Source of the DNA: Bacteroidales bacterium Bact_23
GTDB lineage: Bacteria > Bacteroidota > Bacteroidia > Bacteroidales > Lentimicrobiaceae
Assembly: GCA_001603685.1 (NCBI GenBank)
Contig: LUZO01000151.1
Span: 1-24,548 of the forward strand
Length of the DNA stretch: 24,548 nucleotides
Reading direction: 5' to 3'
A program made the position numbers and the translations under genes. The notes under the pieces were generated by a model. It worked only from the letters and a program-made list of their open reading frames with translations, searched no databases and was not told the DNA's origin. This document shows, piece after piece, positions 6,629 to 14,243 of this stretch (positions are counted from its first letter, which is position 1; the number at the start of each line of letters is the position of its first letter).

Positions 6629-8569
6629 ATGACTGAATTAAACTCAAAGATACCCAAAGGGCCATTAGCTGATAAATGGGCCAACTACAAGGCCACTTCC
6701 AACCTTGTAAATCCGGCAAACAAGCGCCGTCTTGAAGTTATTGTAGTGGGTTCCGGCCTTGCCGGGGCATCTGCCGCCGCCAGTCTTGCTGAGCTTGGCA
6801 TGAAGGTAAAGAACTTCTGTTATCAAGACAGCCCCCGCCGCGCACACAGTATATCAGCACAGGGTGGTATCAATGCCGCTAAAAACTATCAGAACGATGG
6901 CGACAGCGTTTACAGGCTGTTTATCGATACCATCAAGGGTGGCGATTACCGTGCCCGCGAAGCCAACGTTTACCGCCTTGCTGAGGTGAGCAACGCCATC
7001 ATCGACCAATGCGTGGCTCAGGGAGTTCCCTTTGCCCGCGATTATGGCGGACTTCTCGACAACCGTTCATTCGGTGGAGCGCAGGTTTCGCGTACCTTCT
7101 ATGCCCGTGGTCAAACCGGACAGCAACTGCTGTTGGGTGCATACAGTGCGCTGAGCAGACAGATAAAAAAAGGCAATGTAGAGCTTTACACGCGCCACGA
7201 AATGATTGATTTGGTGATGGTTGACGGAAGAGCCAGAGGCATCATTGCCCGCGATATGGTAACCGGCGAGTTCAAGAGATTTGCCGCTCATGCTGTAGTG
7301 CTAGCCACCGGAGGATACGGAAATGTATTTTTCCTGTCGACCAACGCCATGGGCTGCAACGGAACCGCAGTCTGGAAAGCTTACCGCCGCGGCGCTGTTT
7401 TCGGAAATCCCTGCTTCACACAGATTCACCCCACCTGCATCCCTGTGGAAGGCGATTATCAGTCGAAACTTACTTTGATGAGTGAGAGCCTCCGAAACGA
7501 CGGAAGAATATGGGTCCCCAAGAAAAAGGAAGATGCCGAAAAAATCAGAAAAAGGCAACTGAAGCCTATCGATATTAAGGAAGAAGACCGCGATTACTAC
7601 CTCGAGCGCCGCTATCCGGCATTCGGCAACCTGGTACCCCGCGATGTGGCTTCACGCGCAGCCAAAGAGAGGTGCGATGCCGGATTCGGAGTCGGCGATA
7701 CCGGTCTGGCCGTTTACCTCGACTTCAAAGATGCCATCAACAGGCTGGGCAAAAAGACCATAGAAGCCAGATACGGCAACCTCTTCCAAATGTATGAGAA
7801 GATAGTGGACGAAGATCCCTATACCACACCGATGATGATTTATCCGGCCGTTCACTATACTATGGGCGGGCTGTGGGTTGACTACGAACTGATGTCGAAC
7901 CTACCCGGTCTGTTTGTTATCGGAGAAGCCAACTTCAGCGACCACGGCGCTAACAGGCTTGGCGCATCGGCACTGATGCAGGGCCTTGCCGACGGATATT
8001 TTGTACTCCCCTACACCATCCAGAATTACCTTTCTGACCAGATCAGGGTTCCGAAAATCTCAACCGATCTGCCTGAATTCAAACAGACTGAAGAGGAAGC
8101 CGCCGGCAGAATACGCAAGTTGATGGCTGTAAAGGGAACCAAAACCGTTGACAGTTTCCACAAACGACTCGGCCACATCATGTGGGAATATGTCGGGATG
8201 GGCAGAAACGAAGCCGGACTTAAAAAAGCGTTGGTTGAGATTGTAAAACTCAGGGAAGAATTTTGGAAAGATGTTAAGATTCCGGGCGAGATGAATGAAA
8301 TCAACCCCGAGCTTGAAAAGGCCGGACGTGTTGCAGATTTCATGGAGCTTGGCGAGCTGATGGCCAGAGATGCCCTGCACCGCAACGAATCGTGCGGCGG
8401 CCATTTCCGCGAAGAGTATCAGACCGATGAAGGTGAAGCCCTGCGCGACGATCAGAACCTGATGTATGTCGCAGCATGGGAGTTCGCCGGCGAAAATGCT
8501 GAACCAAAGCTCATCAAAGAGAAACTTGAATACGAGTTTGTGGAAGTTAAACAAAGGAATTACAAGTAA
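6629..8569 (+). CDS. sdhA: Succinate dehydrogenase/fumarate reductase flavoprotein subunit
   Basis: FAD-containing catalytic subunit that interconverts succinate and fumarate on the cytoplasmic face of the membrane. At 646 residues it is full length for the Bacteroidota type. The Rossmann motif GSGLAGA is at 41-47. H73 in AHSISAQGGIN is the expected attachment point of covalent FAD. HPTCIPVEGDYQSKL, the LVPRDVASRA segment with the catalytic arginine, and HYTMGGLW all belong to the active site. The C-terminal capping region ends with HRNESCGGHFREEYQ, typical of the family. It lies between sdhC and sdhB with short gaps of 30 and 12 bp, so one transcript is expected. No strong Shine-Dalgarno precedes the ATG. 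Confidence 0.96.
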   Translation: MTELNSKIPKGPLADKWANYKATSNLVNPANKRRLEVIVVGSGLAGASAAASLAELGMKVKNFCYQDSPRRAHSISAQGGINAAKNYQNDGDSVYRLFIDTIKGGDYRAREANVYRLAEVSNAIIDQCVAQGVPFARDYGGLLDNRSFGGAQVSRTFYARGQTGQQLLLGAYSALSRQIKKGNVELYTRHEMIDLVMVDGRARGIIARDMVTGEFKRFAAHAVVLATGGYGNVFFLSTNAMGCNGTAVWKAYRRGAVFGNPCFTQIHPTCIPVEGDYQSKLTLMSESLRNDGRIWVPKKKEDAEKIRKRQLKPIDIKEEDRDYYLERRYPAFGNLVPRDVASRAAKERCDAGFGVGDTGLAVYLDFKDAINRLGKKTIEARYGNLFQMYEKIVDEDPYTTPMMIYPAVHYTMGGLWVDYELMSNLPGLFVIGEANFSDHGANRLGASALMQGLADGYFVLPYTIQNYLSDQIRVPKISTDLPEFKQTEEEAAGRIRKLMAVKGTKTVDSFHKRLGHIMWEYVGMGRNEAGLKKALVEIVKLREEFWKDVKIPGEMNEINPELEKAGRVADFMELGELMARDALHRNESCGGHFREEYQTDEGEALRDDQNLMYVAAWEFAGENAEPKLIKEKLEYEFVEVKQRNYK

Positions 8570-8581
8570 AAATCACCTGAT

Positions 8582-9358
8582 ATGGACTTTACACTCAAGA
8601 TATGGCGTCAGAAAAACGCTGCCAGCAAGGGGAAATTTGTCACTTATAAAGTACAGAACATCTCTCCCGCCTGTTCCTTCCTCGAGATGATGGACATCCT
8701 GAACGAATCACTGATACTTAAGGGCGAAGAGCCGGTTGCCTTCGACCACGACTGCCGCGAAGGCATCTGCGGTACCTGCAGCATGTACATCAACGGAAGA
8801 CCCCACGGACCCGATAAGGCAATTACCACCTGCCAGCTCTTTATGCGAAAATTCAAAGATGGCGAAACCATTGTGGTAGAGCCATGGCGGGCCAGACCTT
8901 TCCCCGTACTCCGCGACCTTATGGTTGACAGAACCAGTTTTGAAAAAATCATCCAGGCCGGAGGTTATATCTCTGTTAATACCGGCGGCGTTCCCGATGC
9001 AAACTCAATTCCGGTACCACGCGCAAAAGCCGAACTTTCGATGGATGCTGCCGCATGTATCGGTTGCGGTGCATGCGTTGCAGCCTGTAAGAACGCTTCT
9101 GCCATGCTCTTTGTTTCGGCCAAAGTATCGCAGTTTGCACTGCTGCCTCAGGGAAGACCCGAAGCGGCTGAAAGAGTGGAAGCAATGGTTGCCGAAATGG
9201 ACAGACTCGGATTCGGAAACTGTACCAACACCGGGGCCTGCGAAGCAGAATGCCCCAAGGAGATATCAATCGCCAACATCGCTCGAATGAACCGCGAATT
9301 TCTGGGCGCCCGACTTGGCTCACAAAAACCAAAAAAACAGGCCGGCGGTGGTGCTTAA
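8582..9358 (+). CDS. sdhB: Succinate dehydrogenase/fumarate reductase iron-sulfur subunit
   Basis: Electron-transfer subunit that links the flavin to the membrane quinone site through three clusters. The [2Fe-2S] cysteines are C58, C63, C66 and C84. By analogy with E. coli SdhB, C159, C162, C165 and C224 bind the [4Fe-4S] cluster, and C169, C214 and C220 bind the [3Fe-4S] cluster. All eleven ligands are present and spacing is normal. The 258-residue length fits; the last ten residues are a Lys/Gly-rich tail (KPKKQAGGGA). It is the last gene of the operon and is followed by a strong terminator at 9397-9440. Confidence 0.96.
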   Translation: MDFTLKIWRQKNAASKGKFVTYKVQNISPACSFLEMMDILNESLILKGEEPVAFDHDCREGICGTCSMYINGRPHGPDKAITTCQLFMRKFKDGETIVVEPWRARPFPVLRDLMVDRTSFEKIIQAGGYISVNTGGVPDANSIPVPRAKAELSMDAAACIGCGACVAACKNASAMLFVSAKVSQFALLPQGRPEAAERVEAMVAEMDRLGFGNCTNTGACEAECPKEISIANIARMNREFLGARLGSQKPKKQAGGGA

Positions 9359-9396
9359 CACCAATACAACTTTTAAATACATTACTAAACTGATTG

Positions 9397-9440
9397 AACC
9401 GAAACTGCCCGCTGCCAAACCGTAGCGGGCAGTTTCGGTT
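9397..9440 (+). terminator. Rho-independent terminator after sdhB
   Basis: A perfect 17 bp stem, AACCGAAACTGCCCGCT at 9397-9413 and its complement at 9424-9440, encloses a 10 nt loop. A moderately T-rich stretch follows. It lies 38 bp past the sdhB stop and separates the sdh operon from holB. It is the longest perfect stem I found in the window. Confidence 0.85.
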
Positions 9441-9528
9441 TCTGCGGTTTTCTCAAGTACTAATTCCTTAGATAAAATCCATCAATTGACCCAAATCCAT
9501 TAATTTAGCACCCCGAAAACAAGAAAAG

Positions 9529-10662
9529 ATGAAATTCAGCAATATAGCAGGACAGGAAGAGATAAAGCAGAGGCTGAGGCGCACTGTCAGCGATAACCGG
9601 GTAAGTCACGCCCAGTTGTTTCTGGGTCCCGAAGGCTCAGGAAAGCTTGCCATGACGCTGGCCTATGCTCAATATATCAACTGCTCTGCACGAACACCGC
9701 TCGACTCCTGCGGAGTATGCCCCTCATGCATCAAATTTGAGAAACTGGCCCATCCTGACCTGCACTTCATCTATCCGGTAGCCACTACCAAAGAGGTGGA
9801 CAAGGATCCGGTAAGCAAAAAGTTCATCCACCACTGGCGCGATCTCGTTGAATCAACGGGCGGATATCTGAGTGTTGACGACTGGTACAAAAAAATTGGT
9901 CTGGAGAACAAACAGGGCATCATCAATACGGAGGACTGCAATGAGATTGTACGAACGCTCAGTTACAAATCATATGAGTCGGAATATAAAGTAATGATTA
10001 TATGGATGATAGAGAAACTCTATCATGCCGCTGCACCCAAGATTCTGAAAATTCTGGAAGAGCCGCCCGATAAAACCCTTTTCCTGCTGATATCGGAACA
10101 GAGCGACCAGATTCTGCCTACCATTCTGTCAAGAACCCAACTGGTGAAGTTCAGGCCGCTGAACGACGATGAACTGGTAAACGCCCTGAGAGCTGACAAT
10201 CAGTCTGATGAAAGCACGATTGCCAATATTCGTTATCTGGCAAACGGCAACCTGAATCTTGCCAGAAAAATCATGGAGTCGGGCGAATCGGATCAGGCTG
10301 ATTTTGAGCTGTTTAGAAGCTGGATGCGTACCCTCTACAAAAGGGATATTCAGGAAATCTACAAACTCACCTCTGAATTTCACGGACTGGGCAGGGAGAG
10401 ACAGAAAAAGTTTTTCCTGTATGCCCTCAAGGCGACCCGCTACTGCCTGATGAACCGCATAGAAAACAATTCCGCCCTGCGAATTGACGGTGAAGAACTA
10501 AAGTTCATCCGCGACTTCACACCATTCATCAACCCTGCAAATATCGGGCTTATGAACGAAGGATTCAATAAAGCCTATTACCACATTGAACGCAACGGCT
10601 CAGCCAACATCATTTTTATGGACCTCTCGCTGAAAATGACTGGCTGGCTCAGAATGAAATAG
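9529..10662 (+). CDS. holB: DNA polymerase III clamp-loader subunit delta' (HolB-like AAA+ protein)
   Basis: Component of the clamp loader that places the sliding clamp on DNA during replication. Residues 1-200 are the AAA+ region: HAQLFLGPEGSGK contains a Walker A-like loop at 33-39, then a Cys cluster (C52, C61, C64, C67) typical of the zinc module of delta'/tau, then KILEEPPDKTLFLLI and the ILSRTQ segment equivalent to the SRC motif. Residues about 210-377 are the helical clamp-loader C terminus, poorly conserved here. The retained GSGK loop raises the question of nucleotide binding, but context and length support delta' rather than DnaX, which is longer. It stands alone on the plus strand after the sdh terminator and converges with the DivIC-like gene. 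TAATTTAG at 9501-9508 is a near-match to a -7 box. Confidence 0.88.
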   Translation: MKFSNIAGQEEIKQRLRRTVSDNRVSHAQLFLGPEGSGKLAMTLAYAQYINCSARTPLDSCGVCPSCIKFEKLAHPDLHFIYPVATTKEVDKDPVSKKFIHHWRDLVESTGGYLSVDDWYKKIGLENKQGIINTEDCNEIVRTLSYKSYESEYKVMIIWMIEKLYHAAAPKILKILEEPPDKTLFLLISEQSDQILPTILSRTQLVKFRPLNDDELVNALRADNQSDESTIANIRYLANGNLNLARKIMESGESDQADFELFRSWMRTLYKRDIQEIYKLTSEFHGLGRERQKKFFLYALKATRYCLMNRIENNSALRIDGEELKFIRDFTPFINPANIGLMNEGFNKAYYHIERNGSANIIFMDLSLKMTGWLRMK

Positions 10663-10716
10663 GCCGGCCTTCCAATAAAAAATGAAAATTCAGAGAAACG
10701 GGCAGGGCAGTCCGGG

Positions 10717-11028
10717 CTATTTTTTATCCTTATCCCTGACAATCAGATAAATATCTTCATTGTCTTTCTTCATCAGGTATTTCTCCCTGGCGAATTTCTC
10801 GAGCGAAGCGGTATCGGACATCAACTCATGAAGGGCGGTGCTGTCCCTGGCGATTTCGCTTTTGTAAAACTCCACCTGCTTCCGCTGATTGTTCAGGATA
10901 CGACCGTAACGGATCTGCGAAATGAAGTTATTCCGGTCGAAAAAAGTCAGCCAGACAAGGAAAATCACTACCGTAATCAGGTATTTGTTCTTAAGAAATG
11001 AAGGAATCCGGTTCCACATATCAAACAA
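10717..11028 (-). CDS. Septum formation initiator family protein (DivIC/FtsB-like)
   Basis: Small bitopic membrane protein of the division-site FtsB/DivIC family, which bridges FtsL and FtsQ/DivIB in the periplasm. At 103 residues the length is typical. A short cytoplasmic N terminus (1-14) is followed by one membrane helix (about 15-31) and a coiled-coil stretch (about 37-72). The family's conserved end segment is SLEKFAREKYLMKKDNEDIYLI (75-96). It lies 71 bp downstream of mazG on the same strand but also has its own TATTTTTG box at 11038-11045. That box would give a very short leader if the ATG at 11028 is used; the second Met codon at 11019 is an alternative start. Family assignment is confident, the exact orthologue less so. 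Confidence 0.85.
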   Translation of the reverse strand: MFDMWNRIPSFLKNKYLITVVIFLVWLTFFDRNNFISQIRYGRILNNQRKQVEFYKSEIARDSTALHELMSDTASLEKFAREKYLMKKDNEDIYLIVRDKDKK

Positions 11029-11037
11029 ATTACATTA

Positions 11038-11045
11038 CAAAAATA
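11038..11045 (-). promoter_or_regulatory. -7 box (TATTTTTG) upstream of the DivIC-like gene
   Basis: Exact TAnnTTTG match on the minus strand, 9 bp before the ATG at 11028, in the 71 bp gap after mazG. Transcription from here would leave almost no 5' leader, or would favour the second Met codon at 11019. A -33 element is not obvious. Confidence 0.4.
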
Positions 11046-11099
11046 GTGATATTCAGACAAAAATCAGCATTCAACCGCAACAGATTTTTACCGGGAAAT

Positions 11100-11888
11100 T
11101 TAATTTTTGCTCTCCCTGTTTTCCTCCGCCTTTGCTTCATTCCAGAAGACATCCAGCTCAGCCAGATTCATGTCGTGCATCGATTTTCCGGCTTCCTTCA
11201 CCCTCTTCTCGATAAAATTGAATCGTTTGATGAACTTTTTGTTGGTTCGCTCCAGTGCATCCTCCGGATTCACATCAATAAAACGGGCATAATTGATCAG
11301 CGCAAACAGCAGATCGCCAAATTCATCTTCGATTTTCTCGGGCGTTCCGTTCAGCTTTTCGTACTGCAATTCACTTAATTCCTCCTGAACCTTGTCCCAC
11401 ACCTGGCCAACATGATCCCAGTCGAAGCCCACACCACGCGCCTTCTCCTGAATGCGGTACGCCTTTACCATGGCCGGAAGCGATGCCGGGACCCCGCCCA
11501 GAACGGTTTTATTCGCACCCTCTTTCAGTTTGATCTTCTCCCAGTTGTTTTTCACCGTTTCCGCATCCTTAGCCGTCACATCGCCGTAGATGTGCGGATG
11601 ACGGTAAACCAGCTTATCGCAGATGCCGTTCAGCACATCCGTAATGTCAAAAGCGTTCTGCTCCGAAGCAATCTTCGAATAGAAGACCATGTGAAGCATC
11701 AGGTCGCCAAGCTCCTTCTTTATCTCATTCATATCCTTTTCGAGGATGGCATCGCTCAGTTCGTAGGTCTCTTCAATGGTAAGATAGCGAAGACTTTCGA
11801 GGGTTTGTTTCCTGTCCCAGGGGCAGCTTTCCCTCAGATCGTCCATAATGTTCAGCAGTCGTTCAAATGCGGCAAGTCGTGGATCCAT
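11100..11888 (-). CDS. mazG: Nucleoside triphosphate pyrophosphohydrolase MazG
   Basis: Cytosolic enzyme that cleaves (d)NTPs to the monophosphate and pyrophosphate, acting as house-cleaning and stress control of nucleotide pools. The 262-residue length matches the two-domain E. coli-type protein. The first MazG repeat has the CPWDRKQT signature at 22-29, EETYE at 39-43 and ELGD at 59-62. The second has EELSE at 169-173 and EDEFGD at 187-192. Both EExxE plus ExxD metal sites are intact. YRHPHIYGD and KARGVGFDW are characteristic linking segments. It is first in a minus-strand pair with the DivIC-like gene and diverges from the PagL-like gene across 214 bp. Confidence 0.95.
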   Translation of the reverse strand: MDPRLAAFERLLNIMDDLRESCPWDRKQTLESLRYLTIEETYELSDAILEKDMNEIKKELGDLMLHMVFYSKIASEQNAFDITDVLNGICDKLVYRHPHIYGDVTAKDAETVKNNWEKIKLKEGANKTVLGGVPASLPAMVKAYRIQEKARGVGFDWDHVGQVWDKVQEELSELQYEKLNGTPEKIEDEFGDLLFALINYARFIDVNPEDALERTNKKFIKRFNFIEKRVKEAGKSMHDMNLAELDVFWNEAKAEENRESKN

Positions 11889-12065
11889 GGCAATTCAAAA
11901 TCTGATTCCGGTTTATTTGCTTAATTTACGAGGCTGATCATAAAGCGGCGGATAAACCGTTAGGTAATTGTATTTCAACAGGGTTAAACCGGCGGATGAT
12001 GCCTTTCAGCAAAACCGGCTATTAATCTCCGGCAAAAGTAATCATTTTAACGGGTAGGGATTTTG

Positions 12066-12073
12066 TATTTTTG
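12066..12073 (+). promoter_or_regulatory. -7 box (TATTTTTG) upstream of the PagL-like gene
   Basis: TATTTTTG followed by C fits the phylum's TAnnTTTG consensus. Transcription would start near 12078-12080, which places the TTG at 12079 at or before the transcript's first base and so favours the TTG at 12103 as the translation start. Confidence 0.5.
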
Positions 12074-12102
12074 CCCCATTGTGTAAAAGCAGTATTGCAA
12101 CA

Positions 12103-13272
12103 TTGAACCGAAATTTCCGCCATATCAGCAGCGCCAGGCCTTTCAGGAGTATTCTACTCCTGCTTGCAGTGGTTATGCAAATGCAGGCTGCCACAGCGCA
12201 GCACCGGTTTCAGGCGGCCAATCTGCTGTTCGAACCCCGGGTCAGCTACGGTTTTCTTGTTGCCCACCATGTTGAAATGGAGATTTACAACAGCCATTTT
12301 CCTTCATTCGAATTTTCGCTGGCACAGGCCACCTACGGCAAGCGGCAGTGGGAGTCGCTTTATAATTATCCGGTAACCGGAATTTCATACTGGAATGCCT
12401 GGCTTGGCAACTCACGCGATATGGGGCAGGCGCATGCCGTTTTTCCGTTCATCAGCTTTCCGCTGGCGAAAACCGGAAAGAACGAACTCAACTTCAGGCT
12501 TGGAGCGGGAATGGCCTATCTGACCAAACACTTCGACCGCCTGAACAATTATAAATACAACGCCATCGGCTCACACCTGAATGCGGCAGTTAACCTGATG
12601 ATGGAATACCGCTGGAAACCGCTGCACCACCTTCAGCTCTCGGCCGGCGTTCAGTTGATGCATTTCTCAAACGGCTCCACCAAAACGCCCAATTTCGGAC
12701 TGAACATCCCGGCCGTAAGTGCGGGTGCAGCCTTCAGGCTGAACAAGGAGAACGACCCCATCCGCCGCCGGATCCGGCCAAGCCTTACCATGTACGAATT
12801 CGACGGAAAAGAGTTTATTGAGATGAAACTGGGAACCACTTTTGCCTTTAAGGAGTCGGGCGATACCGATGGCACCAGGTATCAGGTGTATGCCGGATTT
12901 CTGTCGGCCATGAAAAGTCTGGACTACAAAAACAAGGTGGGGCTCTGCTTCGACCTCTCGTGGGATGGCTCCGATGCACTGCTGGTAGCCCGCACAAACC
13001 ACGAGCCCTACCCTGCCCGCCAGCTTACCAAACCCGGCCTAAGCGCGGCATACGAGCTGGTACTCGACCGGACTTCTTTCGCCTTTAACCTCGGCTTTTA
13101 CCTGGGCGGAAAGGATAAGAGCGAAGGAATGTCGTATTACAAAATAGGAATTCATTACCTGATAAATAAGAACCTGTTTGCCAACCTTACCCTGAAAACC
13201 CATTTTGCAAGGGCTGATTTTGTGGGAATAGGGCTGGGATACCGGTTTAAATGGGGATATTACCTGAAATAA
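12103..13272 (+). CDS. PagL-like (lipid A 3-O-deacylase/acyloxyacyl hydrolase family) outer-membrane protein
   Basis: Predicted outer-membrane beta-barrel with a signal peptide ending near AATA-Q (hydrophobic run SILLLLAVVMQMQA). The PagL signature HFSNG, where His and Ser are the catalytic pair in PagL, is at residues 187-191. TPNFGLN follows, as PNxGI does in that family. The protein is about 389 residues, roughly twice classical PagL, and strand-like segments continue to the aromatic C terminus (YRFKWGYYLK). The position where PagL has its catalytic Glu, twelve residues after the Ser, reads Asn (N201), so deacylase activity is not assured. No ATG exists before the signal peptide. TTG at 12103 is chosen because a -7 box lies at 12066-12073; TTG at 12079 is the alternative. 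A DUF2807 lipoprotein gene follows 52 bp later. Confidence 0.75.
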   Translation: MNRNFRHISSARPFRSILLLLAVVMQMQAATAQHRFQAANLLFEPRVSYGFLVAHHVEMEIYNSHFPSFEFSLAQATYGKRQWESLYNYPVTGISYWNAWLGNSRDMGQAHAVFPFISFPLAKTGKNELNFRLGAGMAYLTKHFDRLNNYKYNAIGSHLNAAVNLMMEYRWKPLHHLQLSAGVQLMHFSNGSTKTPNFGLNIPAVSAGAAFRLNKENDPIRRRIRPSLTMYEFDGKEFIEMKLGTTFAFKESGDTDGTRYQVYAGFLSAMKSLDYKNKVGLCFDLSWDGSDALLVARTNHEPYPARQLTKPGLSAAYELVLDRTSFAFNLGFYLGGKDKSEGMSYYKIGIHYLINKNLFANLTLKTHFARADFVGIGLGYRFKWGYYLK

Positions 13273-13324
13273 TGGTAAATACATCCGATAAAAAACGAAA
13301 CAGACTCAAAAAACCAAGGAATAG

Positions 13325-14116
13325 TTGAAAACGGGTAAAAACATAAAAGGAACCGGCTTCCCGGAAGGATGGACGAGATCCTTGCTTTTCCGGCTATTGC
13401 TGGCTATTGCCGTGTTCGCTGCCGGAGCCTGCAAGCGGGAGCAGCTCGACGACTGCTTTACCCGCACCGGACCGCAGACTGCGGAAGAGCGGCAAACCGG
13501 ATACTATGAACGGATTGAGCTGTATAACAATGTGAATCTGGTGCTTGTTCCGGGCAGCCAGTCCTATCTGAAGGTGGAGGGCGGGAAAAATCTTCTCAGC
13601 GCCGTAAAAACCAACATCGCCGACAGCACCCTTACCATCCGGAACACCATGAAATGCAACTGGGTAAGGAACTACAACCGCGAAATTACCGTTTACGCCA
13701 CAGCTCCGGCGCTGAAGGAGATCCGGTACGAAGGCTCCGGCGATATTCGCACCGACGGCTCACTTGCCATTGATACGCTTTCGCTGAATATCCGGGGCGG
13801 CGCCGGCTCATTCAACCTCGATCTGAAGGCCAATGTGCTGAATCTGGCCATGCATTACGGAACCGTTGACCTTACCGTTAAAGGCAGTGCCATTATGACT
13901 ACGATGTTTGCCAACAGTTATGGCCCGTTTTATTGCGGCGACCTGAAATCGCACATCGTATTTATCAGAAACAGCGGCTCGAACGACTGCTACATCCATG
14001 CCGAACATGTTCTGGGCGCCGAAATCACCTCGGTCGGTAACATCTATTACACCGGTAACCCTTTCGATCTGTCAGGCAACATAACCGGCAGCGGCAAACT
14101 GATAAAACTGGATTAG
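13325..14116 (+). CDS. DUF2807 (head GIN domain) lipoprotein
   Basis: Putative surface lipoprotein of the DUF2807/head-GIN family, whose members form right-handed beta-helix folds; the function is not established. A membrane segment (about 19-34) ends in a lipobox, AGAC, making Cys36 the lipidation site. Residues about 58-260 form the beta-rich domain: YERIELYNNVNLVLVPG at the start, then alternating strands including IRYEGSGDIR, LNIRGGAGSFNLDL and a final GNITGSGKLIKLD. These Gly-Ser turns are typical of the family. The start is TTG with AAGGAA five bases upstream, and no ATG lies before the lipobox. It probably shares a transcript with the upstream PagL-like gene. It converges with proS. 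Confidence 0.85.
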   Translation: MKTGKNIKGTGFPEGWTRSLLFRLLLAIAVFAAGACKREQLDDCFTRTGPQTAEERQTGYYERIELYNNVNLVLVPGSQSYLKVEGGKNLLSAVKTNIADSTLTIRNTMKCNWVRNYNREITVYATAPALKEIRYEGSGDIRTDGSLAIDTLSLNIRGGAGSFNLDLKANVLNLAMHYGTVDLTVKGSAIMTTMFANSYGPFYCGDLKSHIVFIRNSGSNDCYIHAEHVLGAEITSVGNIYYTGNPFDLSGNITGSGKLIKLD

Positions 14117-14182
14117 CGGTTGTTTTTCCAATATCCCTTTTTCAGGAGTTACCGGTCTGCCCTTATTGCAAAAGTATTCTCC

Positions 14183-14239
14183 ATCCAACAAAAACAGAGG
14201 CCTGAAGCCCCCGTTCCGATATAAATATTCGTGTCTTCA
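14183..14239 (-). terminator. Possible terminator for proS
   Basis: On the minus strand, CCTGAAG and CTTCAGG arms (plus-strand 14202-14208 and 14236-14242 approximately) enclose about 27 nt. They are followed by CCTC and a T-rich run, TGTTTTTGTT. Position just past the proS stop fits, but the long loop and short stem make this tentative. Confidence 0.35.
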
Positions 14240-14243
14240 GGGA

